Of a DNA stretch of 64,000 nt, positions 54,828 through 64,000 are shown piece after piece; the first letter of the stretch is position 1; each line of letters opens with the position of its first letter. Made by a program: the position numbers and the translations under genes. Source of the DNA: Agrobacterium larrymoorei (lineage in GTDB: Bacteria > Pseudomonadota > Alphaproteobacteria > Rhizobiales > Rhizobiaceae); NCBI RefSeq assembly GCF_013322225.1, contig NZ_JAAMFB010000011.1, forward strand, positions 1 through 64,000, given 5' to 3'. Below the pieces are notes generated by a model, which saw only the letters and a list, made by a program, of their open reading frames with translations, was not told where the DNA came from and did not search any database.

Positions 54828-57800
54828 ATGGCGGAAATTCGTGGTGAAAAGGTCAGTTTCAGCAGGCGCGACATCACGCCGCTGCACACCATGCCGTCTG
54901 CGCAGGCAGAAGACCCCATCATCGTCCATTGCCCAATGCCTCGTTCCATGCTTCGAGCTTTTTCCAAAGTCTTCGCAGCACTCGTTGTTCTGGCATTCCT
55001 CTCCATCGGCGGCATTATCCTTTCCGTCGAAACAGGTTCTGTGGACAATGCTCTCTCCGGTCAGGCGCAACAGGCTTTGGAGCGTGCGCTCGGGCCGAAA
55101 TATGAGGCCCGCATAGGTTCTACCGCCGTCCGTTTCGCATCCGGTTTTCATCTGGCACTTGTTGCGCAGGACGTCGATATCATCGACCGCGAATCCGGGC
55201 AGCATCTTAGCCGCGCCCGTGCGATCGGCATGGCGCTCGATCCGCTGGCACTTTTTGCGGGACGCGTATCCGTTCAGACACTTGAAGCGAACGGAATGGA
55301 GCTGGATGCATCCTTGCTGCCGAAGGGACAGGTTATCGATCTTGCTCATCTGAGGGTCGACGGCGTTCCAGATGCCCTTGAGGCAGCCTTCGGTGAGCTT
55401 GATCGCCTTTCTCAAACATTCCTGCGCAGCGGCACCGAGCAGATCGATATTTCGGATTTTGCGATACGGCTGTCGCCAAGCGAGGACGGCAAGCAGAGAA
55501 CGATTGCGCTGAGCGAGCTTTCGCTGCTGCCTGATGGCAACGGTGGTTATTCTTTCGATGGCAACGTCGCTTTCAATGGTGAGATCGCAGAACTTGCCCT
55601 GTCCGCAACCTCGGTCAACGGCAGGATTAACCATTTCGCCGCTCGTCTGGACGGTTTCGATATCGGACCACTGCTTCAGAAGTTCGATAATGAAGGCCTT
55701 TTGCATGAAGGGCTGAATGTCAAAGCCGGTCTCAACGTGACTGCGAGCCGCGGTTCGGAACAGGAAATGCCTTCTCTACTGCTCTCCGCCGGCATTGGAG
55801 ATGGTGAACTCTACGTGGGCGGCGAGGTGCAGAAGGTTTCTGGCGGTGCCATCAATGCGCGTTACGACTTCGACGATAAGTTCATTTCCATCGAAAACTC
55901 CCGTTTGATCCTAGGGCAGACGGTGTTGCCAATACTCGGGCAGGTTCGTGACAATGCTGACGGATTCGATCTTGCTCTGCGTGTACAGGAAGGCGTGGCT
56001 TCAGCCGAAGCCTCTGGCGAAGCGCCGGTCTCGTTCAACCTGTCGGCCAACGGCACCTATGACAAGGCTACCCGCCAGATCGATGTCCCATCGCTTTATG
56101 TGAACGGACCATTGGGAGACATGGCTGGATCGCTGAAGGTTCGTTTCGGCACGGGTTCACCGGAAATCAGCTTTGGTGCGCAAATCCCGAAGATGGAGGC
56201 AACTGCGGTAAAGCAGCTATGGCCATTCTGGATGGCGCGGAAGGCGAGACCGTGGGTGGTTTCCAATATATTCGGCGGTACGATCACCAATGGTTCGATA
56301 GCCGTGTTCATTCCGCAGGGGCGCATGTGCGGTCCCGGCTGCCCAATGGAGCTTGGTGCGAGCGAGTTGCAGATCAAGTTCGATATAGCCAGTACGCGGC
56401 TGAACATTGCGGGCGATATTCCGCCACTACGCGATGCGCACGGTCACTTCGAGCTGGTTGGCGAGCGGATAGATGCCAAGATCGTCAAGGCGACCTCCTA
56501 TTTCCCGTCCAATCGTAATCTCGCGTTGGAGAACAGCAGCTTTTCCATCCAGTCCGTCTATGACAAGCCGTTGATGGCCGATCTGGACCTCAATGTTTCA
56601 GGCTCTGCGGATACGGTTGCCGAGCTGGCGTCCCTCCAGCCTATCAACGCGCTGCGCGACACCGAATTCAAGGCGGCTGATTTTTCCGGCACGGTGAAGG
56701 CAAATGCCAAGGCGCGCATTGGCTTACTGACCAGTCAGCAGCCACCTCCACCAGTCTGGTCTGCCAATCTCGATCTCAATGACGTGTCGCTGACGCGACC
56801 GTTTGGAAATCACAAGGTCACCGCCGTCAATGGCAGCCTCGCCATCGATAATGATACGCTGAAGCTTGCGGGCAAGGGCAGGGTAGACGATGTGCCGATG
56901 AACATTGACCTGACTCAACCGTCGCGCAAGTCCAGCAAGACGGAGCGCAAGCTGGCGCTGACTGCGACGCTTGAGCCGGGGCAAATCCAGAGACTTGCGC
57001 CTGAACTTGCGAAGGTTCTCGGTGGCACGACGCAGATCGAAATCGAAAGCTCCGATATGAAGCGGCAGCAGGTGAAGCTAGACCTTTCTCACTCCTCGCT
57101 TGTTCTGCCTGGTCTGGGCTGGACAAAGGGTGCCGGTGTTCCAGCTAGCGCTTCATTTGCCATGGAAACAACGGACGGTCGCACATCCATCCGGGATTTC
57201 GCGCTCAAGGGTGATGGCTTTGGCGCCAGCGGCGACATCACTTTTGATAAAAGCGGGCTTATTTCCGCGAACTTTTCCAGGCTCCAGCTTTCCCAGCAGG
57301 ATGATTATGCCGTCTCGGTGACGTCGGCGCGAAACACATATCAGGTCAATATCAAAGGAAATTCAGCTGACCTTCGGCCTTTGATTGGCAGGTTGCGTAA
57401 CACGGCTCCAGGCGGGGCGTCTTCCTCCTCCGGCAGCGGTAACCTCGGTTCGTCCTCCATCAAGGCGCAGCTCGACAAGATTTACGGTTTCAACGATGAG
57501 ACATTGTCGAATGTTGATGCCGAGATCAATCTCAGGGACGGCAAACTCCGTACCGTGGATTTCAAAGGTGTAACCACCCGGGGCCAAGCTGTGGTCGCGC
57601 AGACCGTAAACCGGGGCGATGGCGGAACGATCAATCTGACGAGCAGCGATGCGGGCTCCTTCGCCCGTTTCACCAATCTCTACACGCGTATTCGCGGCGG
57701 ACTGCTCAATCTCGGTCTCACCACCGCAAACGGCAACGACTGGAGCGGCTCGCTCGACTTGCGGAACTTCGCGGTCCTGAACGAAGCAAAGCTACAGGAT

Positions 57801-58220
57801 ATCGTGGCGACGCCCGCCGGGCAGGACGGGCGCAGCCTCAACGCGGCAGTTCGACGGAACATCGATGTGAGCTCGGAGAAGTTCCAACGCGGCTTCGCCC
57901 GTGTGGTTTACGTCAATGGCACTCTGGCGCTGGAAAACGGTGTGGTGCGCGGCGAACAGATCGGCGCGACATTTCAGGGTATCGTCAAGGACCAGAACGG
58001 CAACATGGAAATGACCGGTACTTTCATGCCCGCCTATGGCCTGAACCGCCTGTTCGGCGAACTGCCTTTCATTGGTATTTTTCTTGGCAACGGACAGGAT
58101 CGCGGTCTGCTTGGCATAACGTTCAAGCTTACCGGGCAGACATCCGCCCCGCGCCTGGTGGTTAATCCGCTGTCGCTCATAGCTCCCGGCCTATTCCGGC
58201 AGATATTTGAGTTCCAATAA
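54828..58220 (+). CDS. Large AsmA-like protein (DUF3971, YhdP/TamB class)
   Basis: This protein of about 1130 residues has one transmembrane segment at about 46-68 and a long periplasmic beta-rich region ending in an AsmA_2-like C-terminal portion (AYGLNRLFGELPFIGIFLGN). Such proteins are thought to bridge inner and outer membranes for phospholipid transport. The ATG at 54828 begins MAEIRGEKVSF and has an AGG site; an ATG at 54789 is longer. It is divergent from bcp and terminates 48 bp before gltA on the opposite strand. Confidence 0.85.
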   Translation: MAEIRGEKVSFSRRDITPLHTMPSAQAEDPIIVHCPMPRSMLRAFSKVFAALVVLAFLSIGGIILSVETGSVDNALSGQAQQALERALGPKYEARIGSTAVRFASGFHLALVAQDVDIIDRESGQHLSRARAIGMALDPLALFAGRVSVQTLEANGMELDASLLPKGQVIDLAHLRVDGVPDALEAAFGELDRLSQTFLRSGTEQIDISDFAIRLSPSEDGKQRTIALSELSLLPDGNGGYSFDGNVAFNGEIAELALSATSVNGRINHFAARLDGFDIGPLLQKFDNEGLLHEGLNVKAGLNVTASRGSEQEMPSLLLSAGIGDGELYVGGEVQKVSGGAINARYDFDDKFISIENSRLILGQTVLPILGQVRDNADGFDLALRVQEGVASAEASGEAPVSFNLSANGTYDKATRQIDVPSLYVNGPLGDMAGSLKVRFGTGSPEISFGAQIPKMEATAVKQLWPFWMARKARPWVVSNIFGGTITNGSIAVFIPQGRMCGPGCPMELGASELQIKFDIASTRLNIAGDIPPLRDAHGHFELVGERIDAKIVKATSYFPSNRNLALENSSFSIQSVYDKPLMADLDLNVSGSADTVAELASLQPINALRDTEFKAADFSGTVKANAKARIGLLTSQQPPPPVWSANLDLNDVSLTRPFGNHKVTAVNGSLAIDNDTLKLAGKGRVDDVPMNIDLTQPSRKSSKTERKLALTATLEPGQIQRLAPELAKVLGGTTQIEIESSDMKRQQVKLDLSHSSLVLPGLGWTKGAGVPASASFAMETTDGRTSIRDFALKGDGFGASGDITFDKSGLISANFSRLQLSQQDDYAVSVTSARNTYQVNIKGNSADLRPLIGRLRNTAPGGASSSSGSGNLGSSSIKAQLDKIYGFNDETLSNVDAEINLRDGKLRTVDFKGVTTRGQAVVAQTVNRGDGGTINLTSSDAGSFARFTNLYTRIRGGLLNLGLTTANGNDWSGSLDLRNFAVLNEAKLQDIVATPAGQDGRSLNAAVRRNIDVSSEKFQRGFARVVYVNGTLALENGVVRGEQIGATFQGIVKDQNGNMEMTGTFMPAYGLNRLFGELPFIGIFLGNGQDRGLLGITFKLTGQTSAPRLVVNPLSLIAPGLFRQIFEFQ

Positions 58221-58222
58221 AA

Positions 58223-58250
58223 AGGGCCGCTTTCGCGACCCTCTTTTCAA
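58223..58250. terminator. Bidirectional terminator between the DUF3971 gene and gltA
   Basis: An AGGGcCGC/GCGaCCCT stem with one mismatch is followed by CTTTT on plus and by CTTTTTATT on minus. It ends both convergent transcripts. Confidence 0.7.
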
Positions 58251-58267
58251 ATTTCTCAAGCCGAGAC

Positions 58268-59557
58268 TTAACGCTTCGAAACTGGAACGTAATCGCGCTT
58301 TGGGGCACCCGTGTAGAGCTGACGCGGACGACCGATGCGCTGCTGCGGATCTTCGATCATTTCGTTCCACTGTGCGATCCAGCCAACGGTGCGGGCCAGA
58401 GCAAAGAGAACGGTAAACATGGTCGTGGGGAAGCCGAGCGCCTTGAGCGTGATGCCCGAGTAGAAGTCGACGTTCGGGTACAGCTTCTTTTCGACGAAGT
58501 AAGGATCGGAAAGAGCGATTTTTTCAAGCTCCAGAGCAACCTGCATGATCGGATCGTCCTGGTTGTTCGTTGCTTCCAGGACTTCATACATCGTCTTCTG
58601 CATGATCTTTGCGCGTGGATCGTAGTTCTTGTACACGCGGTGACCGAAGCCCATCAGGCGGAACGGATCATTCTTGTCCTTGGCACGGGCAATGTATTCC
58701 GGAATGCGATCGACCGAGCCGATTTCGTTCAGCATGTTGAGAGCCGCTTCGTTCGCACCCCCGTGGGCAGGACCCCAGAGGCATGCGATACCAGCCGCGA
58801 TACACGCAAACGGGTTTGCACCTGAAGAACCAGCCAGACGAACAGTAGAGGTCGACGCGTTCTGCTCGTGATCTGCATGCAGAATGAAGATGCGGTCCAT
58901 GGCGCGGGCCAGAACCGGATCGACCTTGTAGTCTTCGCAAGGAACGGCAAAGCACATGTTCAGGAAGTTGGATGCGTAATCGAGATCGTTCTTGGGATAA
59001 ACGAAAGGCTGGCCGATGTGGTACTTGTAGGCCATTGCCGCGATCGTTGGCATCTTTGCGATCATGCGCAGTGATGCGACCATTCGCTGGTGCGGATCGG
59101 TAATGTCTGTCGAGTCGTGATAGAATGCCGACAATGCGCCGACGGTGCCGCACATGACGGCCATTGGGTGAGCGTCACGACGATAGCCGGTGAAGAAGCG
59201 GCTCATCTGCTCGTGCACCATGGTATGGCGCGTTACGCGGGTGTCGAAATCCTTCTTTTGTGCTGCCGTCGGTAGTTCGCCGTAAAGCAGCAGGTAGCAG
59301 GTTTCGAGAAAGTCGCCCTGATCGGCAAGCTGTTCGATAGGGTAGCCGCGGTGCAGCAGAACGCCTTCATCGCCATCGATATAGGTGATCTTGGATTCGC
59401 AGGAAGCGGTGGAGGTAAAGCCCGGATCGTAGGTGAAGGAGCCCGTGTGCTTGTAGAGCGTGCCGATATCGACAACGTTCGGCCCAATCGTGCCTTCTCG
59501 AACAGGAAGGTCGACCTTCTTGTCACCGAGTGTCACTGTAGCGGTTGTTTCCGTCAT
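58268..59557 (-). CDS. gltA: Citrate synthase
   Basis: This 429-residue type I hexameric citrate synthase carries the catalytic [10 protein letters not shown] (His near 265), [15 protein letters not shown] (His near 306) and DVDFYSGI (Asp near 363). It condenses oxaloacetate with acetyl-CoA. The length and motifs match the NADH-sensitive bacterial enzyme. It is transcribed alone, divergent from the ComEC-like gene with a 257-bp gap. Confidence 0.97.
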   Translation of the reverse strand: MTETTATVTLGDKKVDLPVREGTIGPNVVDIGTLYKHTGSFTYDPGFTSTASCESKITYIDGDEGVLLHRGYPIEQLADQGDFLETCYLLLYGELPTAAQKKDFDTRVTRHTMVHEQMSRFFTGYRRDAHPMAVMCGTVGALSAFYHDSTDITDPHQRMVASLRMIAKMPTIAAMAYKYHIGQPFVYPKNDLDYASNFLNMCFAVPCEDYKVDPVLARAMDRIFILHADHEQNASTSTVRLAGSSGANPFACIAAGIACLWGPAHGGANEAALNMLNEIGSVDRIPEYIARAKDKNDPFRLMGFGHRVYKNYDPRAKIMQKTMYEVLEATNNQDDPIMQVALELEKIALSDPYFVEKKLYPNVDFYSGITLKALGFPTTMFTVLFALARTVGWIAQWNEMIEDPQQRIGRPRQLYTGAPKRDYVPVSKR

Positions 59558-59814
59558 ACCATACCTCCGAATTATGCAGGCGATGCGCGGTGACGCATCA
59601 GCCAGTTAAGCGTCAGCGATTTAGCTATATGATCCTTGCAGCAATGCCAAGCTATCCAAAAGGCAATTTGTGCATTGCGGAACTCGTTTATCCAGATATG
59701 GCGCATTTCTCATGGGAGCTGTTTCATTCTAGGTCAATGCTTCCTTAAAGGCTCGATGGGTTGCAATCGGTCTTTTACGGTTGCAAAGTAAAGTCCAGGG
59801 CGAGGGGCTGGAAG

Positions 59815-62286
59815 TTGGCAAGCGAAGGGGAACGACAGCACTTTCGGCTGGCGGATACGCGTTCCGTTGTAGAGATGGAGCGTGATGAAATCTGGCTGCC
59901 GACAGGCCTGCCGGATAACGCAATCGCGATCCTTCCCGCGCAACAACATGCTTTAGAGGCCAGTAAGCTGGAGCGAATGAAACGCACCATATCAAGGTGT
60001 ATTTCGGAAGAGTTCGCTTACCGGCAGGACTTCCTGTTCGTTCCAGTTTTTCTCGGGGGCGGAGCCGCTCTGTGGTTCTCGCTTCCCCACACGCCATCGT
60101 ATTGGCTGCTTGCCTTCGCCGGCGCTGCTCTCGTAGCGCTTGCTATCATCCTGCGATATCGCAGCGGTGCAATGGCCTATATTATCAAGTCGCTGGCGCT
60201 TCTTGCGCTGGGGATGGTGATTGCCGGTTGGGAAAGCCAACGCGCAGACACCATCATCCTCGATACACCGGTTACGACGACTGTTACCGGCAAGGTAGAG
60301 CGCCGGGAAGTCGACGCTCGCGGGTACTGGCGCTACATGGTGGAGCTCGAGTCCACGACCGACCCTGTAATTACTCGCCCACCGAGCCGCGCTTCACTGC
60401 TAACGCGTAGCAAACATGACGCTGTTGCTATCGGTCAGACGATTACGGGCAGGGTGCGCATTTCACCGCCTTCCGGCCCGGCACTTCCCGGCCTCAACGA
60501 TTTCGCTTTTGCAACCTTTTTCAACGGTGTCGGAGCGACGGGATTTTTCTATGGCGCTCCTAAGTTGCTACCTGCCGAATCGGAAAGAGAGACGCAGTCC
60601 ATTCTGAATATGTTGGACACATGGCTCTATCAGCTTCGCAGCAGCATAGCTGAAAGGATACGAAGCGTCATCGGCGGCGATGCGGGCGCGTTCGCCGCCT
60701 CCATCATCACCGATGAGCGACGCGCGATTTCGAGCGAGACCATGGAAGCGTTGCGGGTTTCCGGTCTGGCCCATATCGTTGCTATTTCCGGACTGAACAT
60801 GGCGCTCGCATCCGGCATCTTCTTCGTCGGCATGCGCATGGCATTCAGCCTGTTTCCCGGCTTTTCGCAACGCTGGCCGGTGAAGAAGATTTCCGCGTTC
60901 GCGGCATTGTTGATGACGCTTTGCTATTACCTCATTTCAGGTTTCGCGGTCTCCGCCGAACGGGCTTGGCTCATGATGTCCATCATGCTTATTGCCGTTC
61001 TTGTCGATCAGCCGTCAATCAGCCTGCGAAACGTCGCACTCTCCGCCATCGTCATCATTACCCTCTCGCCCCACGAAGTCATGGGGCCGAGCTTCCAGAT
61101 GTCTTTTGCTGCAACGCTGGCCCTTGTTGCAGGTTATGCTTTCTGGACGCGGTGGCGTGCGGATCGTGACCGCTTCTTCATGGCGCGACCGCCGCTATGG
61201 ATGAGTATAGCATCCAAAGCAGGGACGATCATTGGTGGTGTCGTCATCACCTCGCTGATTGGCGGTATCTCCACGGCCATCTACTCCATCGAACATTTCC
61301 ACCGTGTCACCACCTATGGACTGGCAGCCAACCTTGCCGCCATGCCTGTCATGTCGATGATCGTCATGCCTTTTGCGCTCATCGCCATGTTGCTGATGCC
61401 ATTCGGTCTCGACGCGCCATTTCTCAAAGTCATGGGCTACGGCATGGCCGTGGTTATCGATATCGCTAAAACCGTTGCGGGTTGGGGCGGAGATGCCACC
61501 ATTGGACGGCAGAACGAGTGGTTCCTGCTGGTTTCTACCATTGGCTTTCTTATCCTGACTCTCTTGCGAACAAGGCTGGCATTGCTTGGCCTGCCCATGA
61601 TCATTGCAGGATTTAGCTTACTGATTGCAGAGCAATGGCGCACCAAGCCCGATCTACTGATCTATGAGGACGGGTCATTGGTTGCCCTCGTCTCTTCCGA
61701 AGCCGTCGCAACCACCAAGCCTCGCGCTTCTGGCTTTGTGTATGAACAGTGGGCAAGGGCTCTGCCGCTTCCGGAAAAGCACATCGCACCGGAGTTTCTG
61801 GAGAAAGCCTTGCGAGAAGGAGAGGATGACGAAGATGCTGTTGCAGCCCGCCCTCCCTCGCTGACCGATGTGCAGATAGCGAAGGCGCGCGAAGAAATCT
61901 CAGAAGCGTTTAGCAGAACCGGGTCGTTCACATGCCGCAAGGATGCATGGTGCGCTGCAAAATCCAGAACTGGCGCAACGATAGCCGTTTTGTCCAATTC
62001 AGGCCTTACCGGTACTGCATGCGACATCGCCGATATCGTCGTCACCAGCCGGTTCGTTCCGTTTCGGTCATGTCGCTCTGGTGCGATCCTCATCAGTCGA
62101 GAAACGTTGCGACGCACAGGTTCTTTGGAAATCTGGCTCAATCATAACAATGGCGGCGTCGAAAAGGCAATCTCCGCTATTGAAAGTGCCGCTCGCCCTT
62201 GGTCAGAGCACAGGACTTATAACTGGCGTGACAAGAACTTCGATGGAGTTTTGCCGCAGCACATCGAGGACATGCTTGCTCGTTAG
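59815..62286 (+). CDS. ComEC/Rec2-family membrane protein without metallo-beta-lactamase domain
   Basis: This protein of about 823 residues has hydrophobic segments in two blocks: an N-terminal pair (about 80-130) and a core of several helices from about 300 to 610 around the Competence motif HIVAISGLNMALASG. A soluble C-terminal part of about 200 residues lacks the HxHxDH motif of the usual metallo-beta-lactamase domain. ComEC forms the DNA uptake channel in competent bacteria; whether this one does so is unknown. The start is uncertain: a TTG at 59815 behind GAGGGG, or a TTG at 59761. Confidence 0.85.
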   Translation: MASEGERQHFRLADTRSVVEMERDEIWLPTGLPDNAIAILPAQQHALEASKLERMKRTISRCISEEFAYRQDFLFVPVFLGGGAALWFSLPHTPSYWLLAFAGAALVALAIILRYRSGAMAYIIKSLALLALGMVIAGWESQRADTIILDTPVTTTVTGKVERREVDARGYWRYMVELESTTDPVITRPPSRASLLTRSKHDAVAIGQTITGRVRISPPSGPALPGLNDFAFATFFNGVGATGFFYGAPKLLPAESERETQSILNMLDTWLYQLRSSIAERIRSVIGGDAGAFAASIITDERRAISSETMEALRVSGLAHIVAISGLNMALASGIFFVGMRMAFSLFPGFSQRWPVKKISAFAALLMTLCYYLISGFAVSAERAWLMMSIMLIAVLVDQPSISLRNVALSAIVIITLSPHEVMGPSFQMSFAATLALVAGYAFWTRWRADRDRFFMARPPLWMSIASKAGTIIGGVVITSLIGGISTAIYSIEHFHRVTTYGLAANLAAMPVMSMIVMPFALIAMLLMPFGLDAPFLKVMGYGMAVVIDIAKTVAGWGGDATIGRQNEWFLLVSTIGFLILTLLRTRLALLGLPMIIAGFSLLIAEQWRTKPDLLIYEDGSLVALVSSEAVATTKPRASGFVYEQWARALPLPEKHIAPEFLEKALREGEDDEDAVAARPPSLTDVQIAKAREEISEAFSRTGSFTCRKDAWCAAKSRTGATIAVLSNSGLTGTACDIADIVVTSRFVPFRSCRSGAILISRETLRRTGSLEIWLNHNNGGVEKAISAIESAARPWSEHRTYNWRDKNFDGVLPQHIEDMLAR

Positions 62287-62454
62287 CACTGCCAATCACC
62301 GTACATCGCGCTACGTCGTTTAGCGGTTTGCGATCATGCGCAAAGCCAGTCTATCGGCGCGAAAGCTGAACCCAATAACGCATCGATTTAAGGATTGAAG
62401 TGCGTCTATCGCGAGCATTTCTCATGCTGCGCGCTTCAGAGCGTCAGACAAAGG

Positions 62455-62490
62455 AAAATGGCCCCACGAGTAATCGCAGGGCCATTTTTT
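62455..62490. terminator. Bidirectional terminator at the convergent comEC/coiled-coil junction
   Basis: A 10-bp perfect stem AAAATGGCCC/GGGCCATTTT (62455-62464 with 62479-62488) is followed by TTTTTT on plus and by TTTTCC on minus. Confidence 0.88.
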
Positions 62491-62508
62491 GAAATTCACG
62501 GATCAGAC

Positions 62509-64000
62509 TTAGCTAAACCGGCCTGCGGCGTGAGCCAGCATGGTATAGACCTTGCCGGTATCGGACGTCAGGTAGGATTGCGTCACGGTACGGTCGCGGT
62601 CCGTTCTCGCGACATCGGCCAGCAGCTTTTCGAAATCGGATATGTAGCGGTCCACAGCAGTGCGGAATTCCTGTTCGCGGTCGTACTTGCGCTTGATCTC
62701 ATCGAACGTCTGTTGACCCTTGAGGGTGTAGAGGCGGCGCGTGAAAACGTCGCGTTCGCCACGCTGGTAACGCCGCCAAAGTTCGACCGAGGCATCGTGG
62801 TCGATTGCGCGAGCGATATCGACCGACAGCGAGTTCAGCGATTCGACCATGTGACGCGGGTTGCGGTTGTCGGTTGCGCGGGTCTGCGGCTCGGCGGCGG
62901 GGCGAGGTGCCTGCGCTGTCGGCGCTGGAACTTCCTGGTTTTGTGAAGCACCACGCAGCAGATCGCTGATCCAACCGCTACCTTCTGCCGGGCGTTGAAC
63001 CGGCGCCGAAATCCCGGCCTGCGGCGGAATGCTACGGTTTTCGACCGGGAGCGTGTTGCGGATAACTGGTGCCGCCGTCTGCTGCGGAGCAGGGCGCGGT
63101 GCGACCGGCGAGGGCGGCGGCGCAGTCATGACCGGCGTCGCAGGCTGCTGCTGTATGCGCGGTTCTACGCGTGGTTGCTGCGGCTGCGGTTGCGCGGCAG
63201 GCTTTGTCGCGGCGATAGCGCGGGCTGCCGGTTCGGATATCTCCATTTTTTGCGTGGAGCGACCGACGAGCTGCGAGATATCCTGCAACGCCTTGATTTG
63301 CTCGGAAACAGCGCGACGCATTGCGGCGGCGCTTTCCTTGGCCTCTTCTGGCAGATCGAACGCACCGCGCTTGAGTTCCGCTCGGGTGGAGTCGAGCTCC
63401 TGGCGGATATCGTTGCTGGAACGGCGAATTTCGTCTGTTGCGCCAGAGAAGCGGGCAACAGCCTCTTCCACTGCTTCACGAAGCGTTTCGCGCATCACTG
63501 CCGCTGCGGCATTCGACTTGTCCGTTGCGGAGCCTATGAGTTTATCGACATCGGTTAGCGAGGAAGCAACGCCGCCGCGCAGGCGATTGACCAGTTCGTC
63601 GGAATACTTCTGCGCTTCCGCCATCGTGCTTTCGATAGAGCGTGTGGCATCCTGACCGGCCGAACGCAGAGCGTTGCGCATATTCTCGGCGGCTGTCTGC
63701 GCACGCTGCTCCGTGGCATCAAGCGAGGAGCCGACATCTTCGAAGGAGGATTGCAGGTTGCTACGCAGATTGCCCGCCACATTGGCAGAGCGCTGCTCGG
63801 CTTCGTTGAGCGTCTGTTCAACGACACCCATGACACCGCGCATGGACGTTTCGATTTCTTCCGAGCGCTTGAGCAGCCCGACCGACAGAGTGCGCAGTGC
63901 TTCCTGCCGCTCTTCCAGAGTGCCAACGAGGCTCGTCTGGGCTGCGTTGAGCAGTTCCGACGCCTGCGAAAGCACGGTGGAATGCTCATCGAAGCGACTG
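62509..64000 (-). CDS. C-terminal part of a very large coiled-coil protein (5' end outside window)
   Basis: The frame is open through the right edge (positions 63976-64000 read SRFDEHST in frame). The 497 visible residues consist of a long alpha-helical coiled coil (about 1-250) with an apolipoprotein A1/A4/E-like character rich in Ala, Glu, Gln and Arg. A Pro/Gln/Ala linker follows, then a conserved C-terminal domain (NPRHMVESLNSLSVDIARA onward). Rhizobia carry a kinesin-like or apolipoprotein-like protein of well over 1000 residues of unknown function, and this is probably its end. A C-terminal helical domain with KYDREQEF is the best-conserved part. Confidence 0.75.
   Translation of the reverse strand, partial: SRFDEHSTVLSQASELLNAAQTSLVGTLEERQEALRTLSVGLLKRSEEIETSMRGVMGVVEQTLNEAEQRSANVAGNLRSNLQSSFEDVGSSLDATEQRAQTAAENMRNALRSAGQDATRSIESTMAEAQKYSDELVNRLRGGVASSLTDVDKLIGSATDKSNAAAAVMRETLREAVEEAVARFSGATDEIRRSSNDIRQELDSTRAELKRGAFDLPEEAKESAAAMRRAVSEQIKALQDISQLVGRSTQKMEISEPAARAIAATKPAAQPQPQQPRVEPRIQQQPATPVMTAPPPSPVAPRPAPQQTAAPVIRNTLPVENRSIPPQAGISAPVQRPAEGSGWISDLLRGASQNQEVPAPTAQAPRPAAEPQTRATDNRNPRHMVESLNSLSVDIARAIDHDASVELWRRYQRGERDVFTRRLYTLKGQQTFDEIKRKYDREQEFRTAVDRYISDFEKLLADVARTDRDRTVTQSYLTSDTGKVYTMLAHAAGRFS

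Noticed and set aside
1..64000. tRNA, rRNA, riboswitch or CRISPR elements
   Set aside because: None could be supported by eye: no cloverleaf with the usual TTCGAAT-type loop in the intergenic gaps, no regularly spaced repeat-spacer array, and no recognisable riboswitch core.

Overview
The window reads as the chromosome of a member of the Rhizobiaceae, most likely the Agrobacterium/Rhizobium group. The evidence is the gene content and order (SPOR protein-nagZ-scpA-scpB-tatABC-serS-surE-pcm-LysM/LytM; purC-purS-purQ; purL-bolA; GrxD), moderately high GC with typical alphaproteobacterial Shine-Dalgarno sites, frequent TTG/GTG starts, and at least four copies of the palindromic intergenic repeat built on GTCATCCTCGGGCTTGA that is typical of rhizobia. 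No rRNA or tRNA gene and no CRISPR array was seen.

Region 1 (1 to about 1.9 kb) is foreign. It holds what looks like the end of an IS21-family element, a short truncated ORF, a Ner/Nlp-like DNA-binding gene on the minus strand, and a divergent S24-type phage repressor with palindromic operator-like sites between them. A repeat-rich, gene-poor segment follows. The layout resembles the immunity end of a Mu-like prophage lying mostly left of the window. The repressor is the oddest object here: between its helix-turn-helix and its S24 domain sits a stretch that reads like the SAM-binding motif I region of a HsdM-type N6-adenine methylase.

Region 2 (2-19.4 kb) is core genome: xthA and erpA, then dgt, argS, a large SPOR-domain membrane protein, nagZ, scpA, scpB, tatABC, serS, surE, pcm and a degenerate LytM/LysM lipoprotein. 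These serve DNA repair, translation, peptidoglycan recycling, chromosome segregation, protein export and cell separation.

Region 3 (19.4-24 kb) is a minus-strand chain, EamA exporter-MFS-mobA-mobB, joined by 4-bp overlaps, with moaA upstream: a molybdenum-cofactor locus with two transporters inside it. Region 4 (24-35 kb) carries a DUF971 protein, a CPA2 cation/proton antiporter, a PPOX-type flavoprotein gene broken by a 10-bp tandem duplication, a GGDEF protein, fumC, an L,D-transpeptidase, glutaminase, ttcA and an inositol-monophosphatase-family gene.

Region 5 (35-49.4 kb) is the purine region: purL-bolA and purC-purS-purQ, purB and rpe. Between and around them are an MFS exporter, grxD, a polysaccharide deacetylase, a small basic protein, a membrane-embedded alpha/beta hydrolase, a MocR regulator divergent from a DUF1127 gene, a lipoprotein and an RBBP9-like hydrolase. 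Region 6 (49.5-64 kb) has an orphan substrate-binding protein, a DEAD-box helicase coupled to a Nudix hydrolase, an active-looking M23 peptidase, a bacterioferritin-comigratory-type peroxiredoxin, a very large AsmA/DUF3971 protein, gltA, a ComEC-like protein and the C-terminal part of a long coiled-coil protein running off the right edge.

Apart from region 1 the window is mostly ordinary core genome. The items most worth a second look are the chimeric repressor, the repeat clusters beside it, the frameshifted flavoprotein gene, and the coupling of transporters to mobAB.
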